Source: Streptomyces sp. CB01635 | GTDB taxonomy: Bacteria; Actinomycetota; Actinomycetes; Streptomycetales; Streptomycetaceae | Assembly (NCBI RefSeq): GCF_002803065.1 | Contig: NZ_NNBL01000004.1 | Span: 253,831 to 317,830, forward strand | DNA length: 64,000 nucleotides | Direction: 5' to 3' | Part shown: positions 1 through 8,303 of the stretch, in pieces | Numbering within the stretch: the stretch's first letter is position 1 | Layout of the letters: each line of letters starts with the position of its first letter | Position numbers and translations under genes: made by a program | Notes under the pieces: generated by a model | What the model was told of the DNA's origin: nothing | The model's database searches: none | The model's input: the letters and a program-made list of their open reading frames with translations, nothing else

Positions 1-2252
1 TCCTCGTCCTCGACGACGCCACGTCCGCCGTCGACGCGCGCGTGGAGCACGAGATCCACGAGGCGCTGCGCGGCGTCATGGCCGGCCGCACCACCCTCCT
101 CATCGCCCACCGCCGTTCCACCCTCGGCCTCGCCGACCGCATCGCCGTCCTCGACGGCGGGCGCCTCGCCGCGATCGGCACCCACGAGGAGCTGGAGGCC
201 GGATCGGCCCTCTACCGGCGCCTGCTCACCGACCCCGACGAGCTCGGCGGGGTCTCGCCGGGCCACGTCGCGCCCGCGCTCCCCGACGAGGACACCTCCG
301 TACGCGACGAGCTGGACGCCGAGTTCGACGCCGAGCGCGGGATCACGCCCACCCTGTGGACGGGCGACCGTGAGCCGAAGGACACCGCGCTCTCCGGGAT
401 GCCCGCGACGCCCGAACTGCTCGCCCAGGTCGACGCCCTGCCCGCCGCGACCGACGTCCCGGACATCGACGAGGCGCGCGCGGTGACGCCCGAGGAGTCG
501 TACGGGCTGCGCCGCCTGCTGCGCGGATTCGGCGGGCCCCTGCTGATCAGCCTCGCCCTCGTCGCCCTCGACGCCGGAATGGGCCTGCTGCTCCCCGTAC
601 TGATCCGGCACGGCATCGACGAGGGCGTCTCGCAGCTCGCGCTCGGCGCCGTGTGGGCGGCCGCCGCGTTCGGCCTCGTCACCGTCCTCGTCCAGTGGTG
701 CGCGCAGATCGGTGAGACCCGTATGACGGGACGCACCGGCGAGCGGGTCCTCTACTCGCTCCGACTGAAGATCTTCTCCCAGCTCCAGCGGCTCGGACTC
801 GACTACTACGAGCGGGAGTTGACCGGGCGCATCATGACCCGGATGACGACCGACGTGGACGCCCTGTCGACGTTCCTCCAGACGGGCCTGGTCACCGCCT
901 TCGTCTCCGTCGTCACCTTCTTCGGCATCATGGGCGCGCTCCTCGTCATCGACGTCCAGCTCGCCCTGGTCGTCTTCGCGACGCTCCCGCCGCTGATCGT
1001 CGGCACGTTCTTCTTCCGCCGCTCCAGCGTCAAGGCGTACGAACTGGCCCGCGAGCGCGTCTCGGTGGTCAACGCAGACCTCCAGGAGTCCGTCGCCGGG
1101 CTGCGCATCGTGCAGGCGTTCCGGCGCGAGCGCTCGGGCGCCGCACGGTTCGCCGAGCGCAGCGGCGCCTACCGCAGCGCCCGTATCCGCGGCCAGTGGC
1201 TGATCTCGGTGTACTTCCCGTTCGTGCAGTTCCTGTCGTCCGTCGCCGCCGCCGCGGTCCTGATGGTGGGCGCGGGCCGGGTCGAGGCGGGCACCCTGAC
1301 GACCGGTGCGCTCGTCGCGTACCTCCTCTACATCGACCTGTTCTTCGCGCCCGTGCAGCAGCTCTCCCAGGTGTTCGACGGCTACCAGCAGGCCACCGTC
1401 TCGCTCGGCCGCATCCAGGAGCTCCTCCAGGAGCCGACGTCCACGAAGGACGCCGACGAACCCCTCGACGTCCTCTCCCTGCGCGGCGACATCGTCTTCG
1501 AGGACGTGGACTTCGCGTACGGGGCCGCGGACGAACAGGAGGCGGCACTCAGCGACGTGGCCCTGCGCATCCCCGCCGGGCAGACCGTCGCCTTCGTCGG
1601 CGAGACCGGCGCGGGCAAGTCGACCCTCGTCAAGCTCGTCGCCCGCTTCTACGACCCGACGGCGGGCCGCGTCACCATCGACGGCACCGACCTGCGCGAC
1701 CTCGACCTGACGAGCTACCGCCACCGCCTCGGCGTCGTGCCGCAGGAGGCGTACCTCTTCCAGGGCACCGTGCGTGACGCCATCGCCTACGGACGCCCCG
1801 ACGCGACCGACGCCCAGGTGGAGGCGGCGTCCCGCGCGGTCGGCGCGCACGAGATGATCGCCACCCTTGAGGGCGGCTACCTCCACGAGGTAGCCGAGCG
1901 CGGCCGCAACCTGTCGGCGGGGCAGCGGCAGCTGATCGCCCTGGCCCGTGCCGAGCTCGTCGACCCCGACATCCTGCTGCTCGACGAGGCGACCGCCGCG
2001 CTCGACCTCGCCACGGAGGCCCAGGTCAACCAGGCCACTGACCGCATAGCGGGCAAGCGCACCACCCTCGTCGTCGCGCACCGGCTCACCACCGCGGCCC
2101 GCGCCGACCGGGTCGTCGTGATGGCGGACGGGCGCGTCGCGGAGGACGGCACGCACACCGAGCTCCTCGCACTCGGCGGACAGTACGCCGAGCTGTGGCG
2201 GACCTTCGCCGGCGAGCCCGAGCCCGAGGCCGAGATCAGCTCTTCGCTGTGA
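1..2252 (+). CDS. Double ABC exporter (TMD-NBD-TMD-NBD), 3' part
   Basis: The reading frame is open from base 3, so the gene starts left of the window. The visible part opens in the Walker B/D-loop of a first nucleotide-binding domain (LVLDDATSAVD) and its H-loop (LLIAHRRSTL). A charged linker follows, then a second six-helix exporter domain (about 510-1440) and a complete second NBD with Walker A GETGAGKST (about 1597-1626), signature LSAGQRQ (about 1912-1932) and Walker B LLLDEATAALD. It is thus a full exporter in one chain, probably about twice this length. The first site has Asp where the catalytic Glu should be (LDDAT instead of LDEAT), while the second is canonical; this asymmetry is typical of exporters with one degenerate ATP site. 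The substrate cannot be read from sequence. Family call is secure. Confidence 0.93.
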   Translation, partial: LVLDDATSAVDARVEHEIHEALRGVMAGRTTLLIAHRRSTLGLADRIAVLDGGRLAAIGTHEELEAGSALYRRLLTDPDELGGVSPGHVAPALPDEDTSVRDELDAEFDAERGITPTLWTGDREPKDTALSGMPATPELLAQVDALPAATDVPDIDEARAVTPEESYGLRRLLRGFGGPLLISLALVALDAGMGLLLPVLIRHGIDEGVSQLALGAVWAAAAFGLVTVLVQWCAQIGETRMTGRTGERVLYSLRLKIFSQLQRLGLDYYERELTGRIMTRMTTDVDALSTFLQTGLVTAFVSVVTFFGIMGALLVIDVQLALVVFATLPPLIVGTFFFRRSSVKAYELARERVSVVNADLQESVAGLRIVQAFRRERSGAARFAERSGAYRSARIRGQWLISVYFPFVQFLSSVAAAAVLMVGAGRVEAGTLTTGALVAYLLYIDLFFAPVQQLSQVFDGYQQATVSLGRIQELLQEPTSTKDADEPLDVLSLRGDIVFEDVDFAYGAADEQEAALSDVALRIPAGQTVAFVGETGAGKSTLVKLVARFYDPTAGRVTIDGTDLRDLDLTSYRHRLGVVPQEAYLFQGTVRDAIAYGRPDATDAQVEAASRAVGAHEMIATLEGGYLHEVAERGRNLSAGQRQLIALARAELVDPDILLLDEATAALDLATEAQVNQATDRIAGKRTTLVVAHRLTTAARADRVVVMADGRVAEDGTHTELLALGGQYAELWRTFAGEPEPEAEISSSL

Positions 2253-2334
2253 CGGGGGATCGGTGCAACCACCGGCCCTGTGTGCTGCGTCCGTTCATCA
2301 GTACGCTGTGGCACACGTGACTGGAGGGGCGACG

Positions 2335-2739
2335 GTGGGTGGAGGCATGAGCGAGGGCGGCATACGCAGACGGCTGGCGGCCGGGGCAGCAGTACTGATC
2401 TCGTCGGCGCTGCTGGCCCTCGCGGGGCCGGCCGTCGGCACGGCACAGGCCGCGGCGATCTGCCCCGGCCACAAGGTGCGCACCCTGCCGTTCTCCACCG
2501 GCAGGACGGTCCTCTACCGCAGCGGCAACTACCTCTGCGCGTACACCCTCACCAAGCGCGACGGCGTACGGCAGAAGATGTCGGTCAGCGTGCAGGCCCG
2601 CGGCAGCAGGCCGGTTCAGGACAGCGGGCGCTACATGCACCACGCGGGCCCGGTGACCGTCCACACGGGCCACCGCTGCGTGTGGGTGAGGGGCACGGTC
2701 GGCGCGGCCTCGGTGAGCTCGGGCTGGATCCTGTGCTGA
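2335..2739 (+). CDS. Small secreted four-cysteine protein
   Basis: This is a 134-residue protein of unknown function. A basic N terminus and an Ala/Leu-rich segment ending in AQAA form a Sec signal peptide, leaving a mature domain of about 95 residues. That domain carries four Cys (AICPGH, LCAYT, RCVWV and the C-terminal residue), consistent with two disulfides. I chose GTG 2335 because GGAGGGG lies 5 bases upstream; ATG 2347 in the same frame is the alternative but its GGAGG is only one base away. It lies 80 bases after the ABC exporter on the same strand, with no visible functional link. Compact disulfide-bonded secreted proteins of this size are frequent in Streptomyces. Confidence 0.75.
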   Translation: MGGGMSEGGIRRRLAAGAAVLISSALLALAGPAVGTAQAAAICPGHKVRTLPFSTGRTVLYRSGNYLCAYTLTKRDGVRQKMSVSVQARGSRPVQDSGRYMHHAGPVTVHTGHRCVWVRGTVGAASVSSGWILC

Positions 2740-2755
2740 ACGCGCGCCCCGTGCG

Positions 2756-2806
2756 CTGACAGAACACCAAGAACCCCTGACAGAACAGATGTTCCTCCGC
2801 TAGGTT
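2756..2806 (+). promoter_or_regulatory. Promoter with paired direct repeats before the aminopeptidase
   Basis: CTGACAGAACA occurs twice (2756-2766 and 2777-2787), 21 bp apart, so both copies face the same side of the helix. The second copy contains a plausible -35 (CTGACA, 2777-2782), followed after 18 bp by a -10 TAGGTT (2801-2806). The inverted repeat GAACA-GA-TGTTC (2783-2794) sits in the spacer. This looks like a regulated sigma-70 promoter with an unknown factor bound at the repeats. Confidence 0.5.
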
Positions 2807-2840
2807 CCGGTGCGCATCTGTGTTCTACAGGGGAGTATGC

Positions 2841-4268
2841 ATGCGCAACGCGCTGAGATGGCTGCTCGCGCTCGTGGTGCTGATAGGCACCGTGAGTACG
2901 GCCACAGCGGCCACCGCCGCTCAGGCCCGGCCGGCGGCCTCCGACACCAGTACCGATATCAAGGACCGGCTCCTCGCCGTACCCGGCATGAGCCTGGTGG
3001 AGGAGAAGCCCTACACGGGCTACCGATACTTCGTCCTCAACTACACCCAGCCGGTCGACCACCGGCACCCGTCCAAGGGCACCTTCCAGCAGCGCATCAC
3101 CGTCCTGCACAAGGACGTCAGCCGCCCGACGGTCATGTTCACCAGCGGCTACAACGTCTCCACGACGCCCAGCCGCAGCGAGCCGACCCGCATCGTCGAC
3201 GGCAACCAGATCTCCGTGGAGTACCGCTACTTCACCCCGTCCCGGCCCGCGCCGGCCGACTGGTCCAAGCTCGACATCTGGCAGGCGGCCAGCGACCAGC
3301 ACGGCATCTACCAGGCCCTCAAGCCGATCTACGGCAAGAACTGGCTGACCACCGGCGGTTCCAAGGGCGGCATGACGGCCACGTACTACGAGCGCTTCTA
3401 CCCGCGCGACATGGACGGCGTCGTCGCGTACGTCGCGCCGAACGACGTGGTGAACAAGGAGGACTCGGCGTACGACGACTTCTTCAAGACGGTCGGCCCG
3501 AAGGACTGCCGCGTGGCGCTGCAGAACGTGCAGCGCGAGACGCTGGTGCGCCGCGACGCCCTGGAGAAGAAGTACGCGGACTACCTGAAGGCCAACAACT
3601 ACACCGTGGACACGGTCGGTTCGCTGGACAAGGCCTACGAGGCCACGGTCCTCGACCTGGTGTGGGGCTTCTGGCAGTACCAGCCGTCGCAGACGGCGTG
3701 CGCCGAGGTGCCCGACGCCGCGACGGTCACGGACCAGGCGCTCTTCGACTACGTCGACGCGGTCGGCGGCTGGTCCTCGTACGCGGACCAGGGCCTCACC
3801 CAGTACACGCCGTACTACTACCAGGCGGGTACGCAGCTCGGCTCGCCCGACATCAAGCAGCCCTGGCTGGGCAACCTGTCGCGCTACGGCTACCAGCCGC
3901 CGCGCAACTTCGTGCCGCGCTCGATCCCGATGAAGTTCCAGCCGTCGGCGATGCGCGACGTGGACTCCTGGGTGCGCCACCACGCGACGCGCATGCTGTA
4001 CGTCTACGGCTCCAACGACCCGTGGGGCGCCGAGCGGTTCCGCCCCGGCAAGGGCTCGACGGACTCGTACGTGCTCACCGCGCCCGGCGCCAACCACGGG
4101 GCGAACGTCGCCGGCCTGAACGCCGACGACAAGACGTTCGCCACGGAGCGGATCCTGAAGTGGGCCGGCGTCTCCGCCCCCGCCGCGCAGGCCGCCAAGC
4201 CGCTCGCCACGTACGACGCCAGGCTCGACAAGCGTGACGTCCAGCGCGAGCTGACCCTGCGCCCCTGA
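2841..4268 (+). CDS. Secreted tripeptidyl aminopeptidase (S37/PS-10 type serine peptidase)
   Basis: A 475-residue secreted serine peptidase. Residues 1 to about 29 are a Sec signal peptide (RWLLALVVLIGT, then an Ala-rich cleavage region). The body resembles the Streptomyces tripeptidyl aminopeptidase family S37, an alpha/beta-hydrolase fold, with nucleophile Ser174 in GGSKGG, the likely Asp393 in YGSNDPW and His419 in GANHG. Such enzymes clip tripeptides from protein N termini outside the cell, in nutrition or maturation of secreted proteins. ATG 2841 follows AGGGGAG and puts the signal peptide at the very start. The gene stands alone under its own promoter. Annotation pipelines sometimes call this family S28, which shares the fold; exact cleavage specificity is inferred. 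Confidence 0.88.
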   Translation: MRNALRWLLALVVLIGTVSTATAATAAQARPAASDTSTDIKDRLLAVPGMSLVEEKPYTGYRYFVLNYTQPVDHRHPSKGTFQQRITVLHKDVSRPTVMFTSGYNVSTTPSRSEPTRIVDGNQISVEYRYFTPSRPAPADWSKLDIWQAASDQHGIYQALKPIYGKNWLTTGGSKGGMTATYYERFYPRDMDGVVAYVAPNDVVNKEDSAYDDFFKTVGPKDCRVALQNVQRETLVRRDALEKKYADYLKANNYTVDTVGSLDKAYEATVLDLVWGFWQYQPSQTACAEVPDAATVTDQALFDYVDAVGGWSSYADQGLTQYTPYYYQAGTQLGSPDIKQPWLGNLSRYGYQPPRNFVPRSIPMKFQPSAMRDVDSWVRHHATRMLYVYGSNDPWGAERFRPGKGSTDSYVLTAPGANHGANVAGLNADDKTFATERILKWAGVSAPAAQAAKPLATYDARLDKRDVQRELTLRP

Positions 4269-4283
4269 CCGCGACCGTCGGGT

Positions 4284-4907
4284 CTACACCCGGACCGCGC
4301 ATCCCACCGGTTCGGACCCGCCCAGCGTCACGTACAACGTCGTGAGCGCAGGGCACTTGGCGCGGTCGGCCGCCGCGGCGGCCACCCGGTACTGGGGTTT
4401 CTCGGTACCGGAGCCGTCGCAGGCGGTCTCTCGGACCTGGCCGCGGCCCGCCGGGTACACGCAGTCCCCGACGATCGTGCGGGGCCCGCCGCCGCCCCCC
4501 GGATCGCCGGGGTGCGGCGGCTCCAGGTTGCGCATGCAGGCGTAGCCCTGCGGGATCTCCCCGTCGCCGTTCTCGTCCAGCGCGGGCCGGTTCGCGCTGA
4601 TGTGGAGGACGAAGTCGGTGTGGGCCGGGCACATGGGCCCGGCCGCCACCTTTCCGTCGTAGCGCGCGGTGACCCGCGCCACCGCCCGCTCGCTTCTGCA
4701 CGGCACCTCGGTGAACGTGTCGCGCCCCCGCGAGCTGCACTCGTCCACGGCGAGGAACACCGCCCCGTACCCCGACGGTGACCGGCTCGCCCCCGGCGAA
4801 GGCCCGCCGGGCCCCGCGTCGGGCGACCCCTGACACCCCACGAGCGTCGCGGCGAGCAACGCCGCGCACGCCGCCCCCACCCACCGCGCCCTGTTCCACG
4901 CAAGCAT
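4284..4907 (-). CDS. Lipoprotein with two related four-Cys segments
   Basis: A 207-residue lipoprotein: a short basic start, hydrophobic stretch and lipobox LVGC with Cys25 as the lipidation site. The exported part has two similar units. Each shows C, about 10 residues, C, about 25 residues, a CP pair and a final C near its end (first unit from DECSSRG to YACMRN; second from GDCVYPA to GCAVRV), which suggests an internal duplication stabilised by disulfides. Between the units lies DENGDGEI, resembling an EF-hand or dockerin calcium loop, and a Gly/Pro-rich spacer. Start ATG 4907 has GGGGGA about 6 bases upstream. It faces the aminopeptidase gene tail to tail with 15 bases between. Function unknown; resembles septum-formation-type lipoproteins only loosely. 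Confidence 0.78.
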   Translation of the reverse strand: MLAWNRARWVGAACAALLAATLVGCQGSPDAGPGGPSPGASRSPSGYGAVFLAVDECSSRGRDTFTEVPCRSERAVARVTARYDGKVAAGPMCPAHTDFVLHISANRPALDENGDGEIPQGYACMRNLEPPHPGDPGGGGGPRTIVGDCVYPAGRGQVRETACDGSGTEKPQYRVAAAAADRAKCPALTTLYVTLGGSEPVGCAVRV

Positions 4908-5018
4908 GGCAATCCCCCCGATACACACCCCAGCGTGACCCGCCGGGGCGGGCGCACGCCAGGTGTGCAGGGTGGTTTGGGCCGCTTGGGGGTGGTGCGC
5001 CGGGTGTGCGGCGTACGT

Positions 5019-6836
5019 CTAGTACGACAACCCGTAGCCGATCGGATACAGCACCTGCGCCGGATCGTCGGCCCGCTGGACGGGCACGGGCAGCTTGCCC
5101 CGCGGCCTGGCCCGGCCCGCGATCACCCGGACCGCGGCCCGCAGTTCGACGTCGGTCCACGAGTACGCGGCGAGCGATGCGCCGACGCCGGGCACCTGCG
5201 CGATGTCGTACGGGTTGCGGATCGCGACCGCGACGACGGGGACGCCGGTGGCGGCCAGGGCGTTCACGAGCCGCTGCTGACTGCTGCCCGCAGCGACGTT
5301 GTACGTGCCCACCAGTACCGCGTCCTTGCCCTTGGCGGCGGCCACCGCCTCGTCGATCTTCGCCTGGTTCGGCGCGGTCCCGGTCGACAACACCGTTGTG
5401 GTGAAGCCGAGTTCGGTCAGTGCCTGGCCGAGTGTCGTCGTGGGCGGGCCCGTCGTGCCGGAGGGCGAGGCCGGGTCGGCGCCGACGACCAGGATGTTCC
5501 TGTGGGTGCGCCGCGACAGCGGGAGCAGTCCGTTCTTGTTGAGCAGGAGCGTCGTGGTGGCCTCGGCGATGCGGTCGGCGGCGGCCAGGTGGTCACGGGT
5601 GCCGACGGTCTTGTCGACGCCGCGGCCGGTGACGTACGGATCGTCGAAGAGGCCCAGCTTCTCCTTGAGGCGCAGGACGCGCAGGATCGACTCGTCGAGG
5701 CGCGCCTCCGTCAGCTCGCCGTTCTTCACGGCGTCGAGGACGGCGTTCCAGGACACCTCCAGGGAGGGCGGGTTGAGGAGCTGGTCCACGCCCGCCTTCA
5801 GGGCGAGCACCGGCACGCGGTCGTCGCCGTACTTGTCGCGTACGCCCTGCATGCCGAGGGAGTCGGTCACGATGAGGCCCTCGAAGCCGAGTTCCTGGCG
5901 CAGGATGCCCGTCATGATCGGGTGCGAGAGCGTCGCCGGGTCGCCCGAGCCGTCGAGGTCGGGGACCATGATGTGCGCGGTCATGATCGAGTCGATGCCC
6001 GCGGCGATCGCGGCCTTGAACGGCGGGGCGTCGATCTGCTGCCACTGCTCGCGCGTGTGCGTGATGATCGGGAAGCCGAAGTGGCTGTCCGTGGCGGTGT
6101 CGCCATGGCCGGGGAAGTGCTTGGCCGTGGAGGCGATGTCGCTGCTCTGGTAGCCCTTGACCTCGGCGGCGACCAGGCCCGCGACGGCCTCGGGGTCGGC
6201 GCCGAAGGAGCGCACGCCGATGACCGGGTTGGCCGGGTTGATGTTCACGTCGGCGTCGGGCGCGTAGTTCTGGCGGATGCCGACCGCGCGCAGTTCGGCG
6301 CCGGCGATCCGGCCTAGGGTGCGGGCGTCGGAGCGGGAGCCGCCCGCGCCGATGGCCATGGCGCCGGGGAAGAGCGTCGCGGGCTCGCCGACGCGGCAGA
6401 CGATGCCGTGTTCCTGGTCGGTGGAGATGAGCAGCGGGATACGGCTCGGCTGGGCGAGGCCCGCGCGCTGGATGCCGTTCGAGAGGTCGGCGATCTGGTG
6501 CGGGTCCCGGGTGTTGTGCGCCCAGGTGAAGTAGATGATGCCGCCGAGCTTGTACTTGTCGATCAGTTCGGCCGCGGTGCGGACGCCGATCTCGGCGAGG
6601 TTGGCGTCGATGTCGGCCTGGTCGGGGTCGGTGGCGGAGTGGCCGTAGACCCGCATCACGAAGAGCTGGCCGACCTTCTCCTCGAGGCTCATCCGGGAGA
6701 TGAGCTGCTTGAGTCGCGCGTCCTTGCCCTTGCGTGACGCGTCGTCGGCCTGGGCCGGGACGCCGGACAGGGTGACCGCGGCGGCGCCCGCGGTGGCGGC
6801 GGCGAGCAGGGTGCGTCTGGACAGGCTGAGGTGCAC
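5019..6836 (-). CDS. Tat-exported family 3 glycoside hydrolase (beta-N-acetylhexosaminidase type)
   Basis: A 605-residue enzyme with N-terminal SRRTLLAAA followed by an Ala-rich segment, a twin-arginine signal peptide, so it is folded before export. The catalytic domain is GH3 of the NagZ/hexosaminidase kind: it has KHFPGHGDTATDSH with the Asp246/His252 pair used as acid-base by N-acetylglucosaminidases, and VTDSLGMQ with likely nucleophile Asp325. A C-terminal alpha/beta domain follows. It should release beta-linked N-acetylglucosamine from chitin or peptidoglycan fragments. I chose GTG 6836 because GGAAGGAG precedes it and it places the RR motif near the N terminus; the ATG 30 codons upstream would bury the signal. 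An unusually structured leader lies upstream (6966-7101). Confidence 0.9.
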   Translation of the reverse strand: MHLSLSRRTLLAAATAGAAAVTLSGVPAQADDASRKGKDARLKQLISRMSLEEKVGQLFVMRVYGHSATDPDQADIDANLAEIGVRTAAELIDKYKLGGIIYFTWAHNTRDPHQIADLSNGIQRAGLAQPSRIPLLISTDQEHGIVCRVGEPATLFPGAMAIGAGGSRSDARTLGRIAGAELRAVGIRQNYAPDADVNINPANPVIGVRSFGADPEAVAGLVAAEVKGYQSSDIASTAKHFPGHGDTATDSHFGFPIITHTREQWQQIDAPPFKAAIAAGIDSIMTAHIMVPDLDGSGDPATLSHPIMTGILRQELGFEGLIVTDSLGMQGVRDKYGDDRVPVLALKAGVDQLLNPPSLEVSWNAVLDAVKNGELTEARLDESILRVLRLKEKLGLFDDPYVTGRGVDKTVGTRDHLAAADRIAEATTTLLLNKNGLLPLSRRTHRNILVVGADPASPSGTTGPPTTTLGQALTELGFTTTVLSTGTAPNQAKIDEAVAAAKGKDAVLVGTYNVAAGSSQQRLVNALAATGVPVVAVAIRNPYDIAQVPGVGASLAAYSWTDVELRAAVRVIAGRARPRGKLPVPVQRADDPAQVLYPIGYGLSY

Positions 6837-6965
6837 TGCGCACTCCTTCCGGAGGAGAACTGGTGATCCATGCCCTGAAAGAAACTTCCGAGGGTCACGA
6901 ATATCTGGAAAGTTTCTGCCAGTCAAGGGTGCGCGCAGCCGGGGCGGCAGAAGAGGGAGGGGAGG

Positions 6966-7005
6966 GCCGTCACCGGCGCAAGGGAGGGGGCGCGCCGGTG
7001 ACGGC
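6966..7005 (-). terminator. Long GC hairpin between the LysR and glycosidase genes
   Basis: GCCGTCACCGGCGC (6966-6979) is the perfect complement of 6992-7005 with a 12-base loop. It lies after the end of the LysR gene and 130 bases before the glycosidase start, so it can end LysR transcription. There is no U-tract, but Streptomyces terminators often lack one. Its inner arm shares five bases with the next hairpin. Confidence 0.55.
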
Positions 7006-7101
7006 GTGCTGCCGGCCGCAGGCGGCGGAGAGGGTGGTCGGCGTTCGCAGCCAGCAGCGAGGCCGACACCGCTCTGCGGAGACTCTCCGGCAGCACGCCG
7101 T
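7001..7101 (-). promoter_or_regulatory. Second, alternative leader hairpin before the glycosidase gene
   Basis: ACGGCGTGCTGCCGG (7001-7015) and its exact complement (7087-7101) form a 15-bp stem around 71 bases, and CGGAGAG/CTCTCCG can extend pairing inside. Read on the minus strand this stem comes first and shares bases 7001-7005 with hairpin 6966-7005, so the two cannot both be fully formed. This is the arrangement of attenuators. It matches no riboswitch consensus I know. The rest of the gap 6837-7212 shows nothing more. Confidence 0.45.
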
Positions 7102-7212
7102 TCTGACGGAGCGGTACGCGGGCGGGTTCCCCACTTCCCGGGGATTGCCGGAAAGTGGTGCGCCGGTGAAATCAGGGGAGCGGTAGTGCTTCTGAGCTCC
7201 GGTCAGCGGGCG

Positions 7213-8163
7213 TCAGCGGGTCTTGTCCGGCTGGTCCGGCTGACCCGCCTGATCCGGCTCGCGGGTGATTTCCCCCCACCGTTCCCGCAGCGTCCGCACC
7301 GCCTCCGCGATGGCCGGCCTGCGCGACGCCCCCGTCCGCCACAGCGCGTACAAGTGCCTTACGGGCATGGGGTCCAGGGGCACCGCGACGACGCCGTCCG
7401 GCAGCGGGCCGCGGCCGAGCCGGGGGATCAGCGCCACGCCGAGGCCGGCCGCGACGAGCGCCGTCAGGGTCGGGTTCTCCTCGGCCTGGTGCCTGATGTC
7501 GGGCTCGAAGCCGGCCGCCCGCAGCGTCCGCACCAGCCAGTCGTGGCACACCCGCCCGGGCGGTTGTGACACCCACCGCTCGCCGCCGAGCTCCTCGCGG
7601 CGCACCGCGTGACGTCCCGCGAGCGGATGCCCGGCCGGCACGAGCAGGTCGCACAGGTCGTCCCCGATGGCGGCCTGCTCCACGCCGGCGGGGGCCGGCA
7701 GCGGCGCGATGTCCCAGTCGTGCGCGACGGCCAGGTCGACGGCCCCCTTGGCGACCAGGTCGACCGACAGGTGCGGGTCGACCTCCGTGAGCCGCGCATC
7801 GAGCGAGGGATGCCGTACGGCGAGATCCGCGAGGACGGACGGCAGCAGGCCGCGGGCCGCCGAGGCGAACGCGGCGATCGTCAGGCGCCCCGCAGGCAGC
7901 CCGCGGCGCTCCTCCAGATCTGTCTCTGCGCGCTCGACGATGACCATCAAGTCCTGTGCTGTGCGGGCGAGTTCGAGGGCCTCGTCGGTGAGGCGCACAC
8001 CCCGCCCGTGCCGTTCGAGGAGTACGGTCCTCGTCTCCCGTTCCAGCTTGGAGATCTGCTGCGAGACCGCGGACGGCGTGTAGCCGAGCGCCGCCGCGGC
8101 GGCCCCGACCGTGCCGTGCACGGAGACGGCGTGCAGCGCGCGCAGCCGCTGGAGATCGAGCAT
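7213..8163 (-). CDS. LysR-family transcriptional regulator
   Basis: A 316-residue LysR-type regulator. Residues 1 to about 60 form the winged helix-turn-helix (LRALHAVSVHGTVGAAAAALGYTPSAVSQQISKLE, in parts). The remaining part is the periplasmic-binding-like effector domain, with the usual dimer linker rich in Arg/Glu around residues 60-90. It is divergent from the EamA permease gene, 140 bases away, and LysR proteins usually control the divergent neighbour; so it probably governs the permease/EPSP-synthase pair. The C terminus is Gln/Pro/Asp-rich and looks disordered. Effector unknown. Confidence 0.93.
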   Translation of the reverse strand: MLDLQRLRALHAVSVHGTVGAAAAALGYTPSAVSQQISKLERETRTVLLERHGRGVRLTDEALELARTAQDLMVIVERAETDLEERRGLPAGRLTIAAFASAARGLLPSVLADLAVRHPSLDARLTEVDPHLSVDLVAKGAVDLAVAHDWDIAPLPAPAGVEQAAIGDDLCDLLVPAGHPLAGRHAVRREELGGERWVSQPPGRVCHDWLVRTLRAAGFEPDIRHQAEENPTLTALVAAGLGVALIPRLGRGPLPDGVVAVPLDPMPVRHLYALWRTGASRRPAIAEAVRTLRERWGEITREPDQAGQPDQPDKTR

Positions 8164-8223
8164 GCCGGCCTCCCGGTGAGCCTCGGGCAGTCATGGATGC
8201 CCCGGGCGGTCATGACGCCTGGG

Positions 8224-8262
8224 ACATTCCTTAGCGTTACTGAATTCAACCATGCAGACATT
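8224..8262. promoter_or_regulatory. AT-richer divergent promoter region (LysR / EamA)
   Basis: The 140-base gap between the divergent LysR and EamA genes has one lower-GC block here (around TTAGCGTTACTGAATTCAA). It is the likely place for both promoters and the LysR binding site, but no clear -10/-35 pair or dyad stands out. Confidence 0.25.
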
Positions 8263-8303
8263 CGCGCTGGTGCTACACGGTCGTTGCCGGTGATCCTCGA
8301 CGC

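Noticed and set aside
6966..7101. Known riboswitch (cobalamin, c-di-AMP, glycine or TPP) before the glycosidase
   Set aside because: None of the conserved core sequences of these classes are present on the minus strand; only the stems are.
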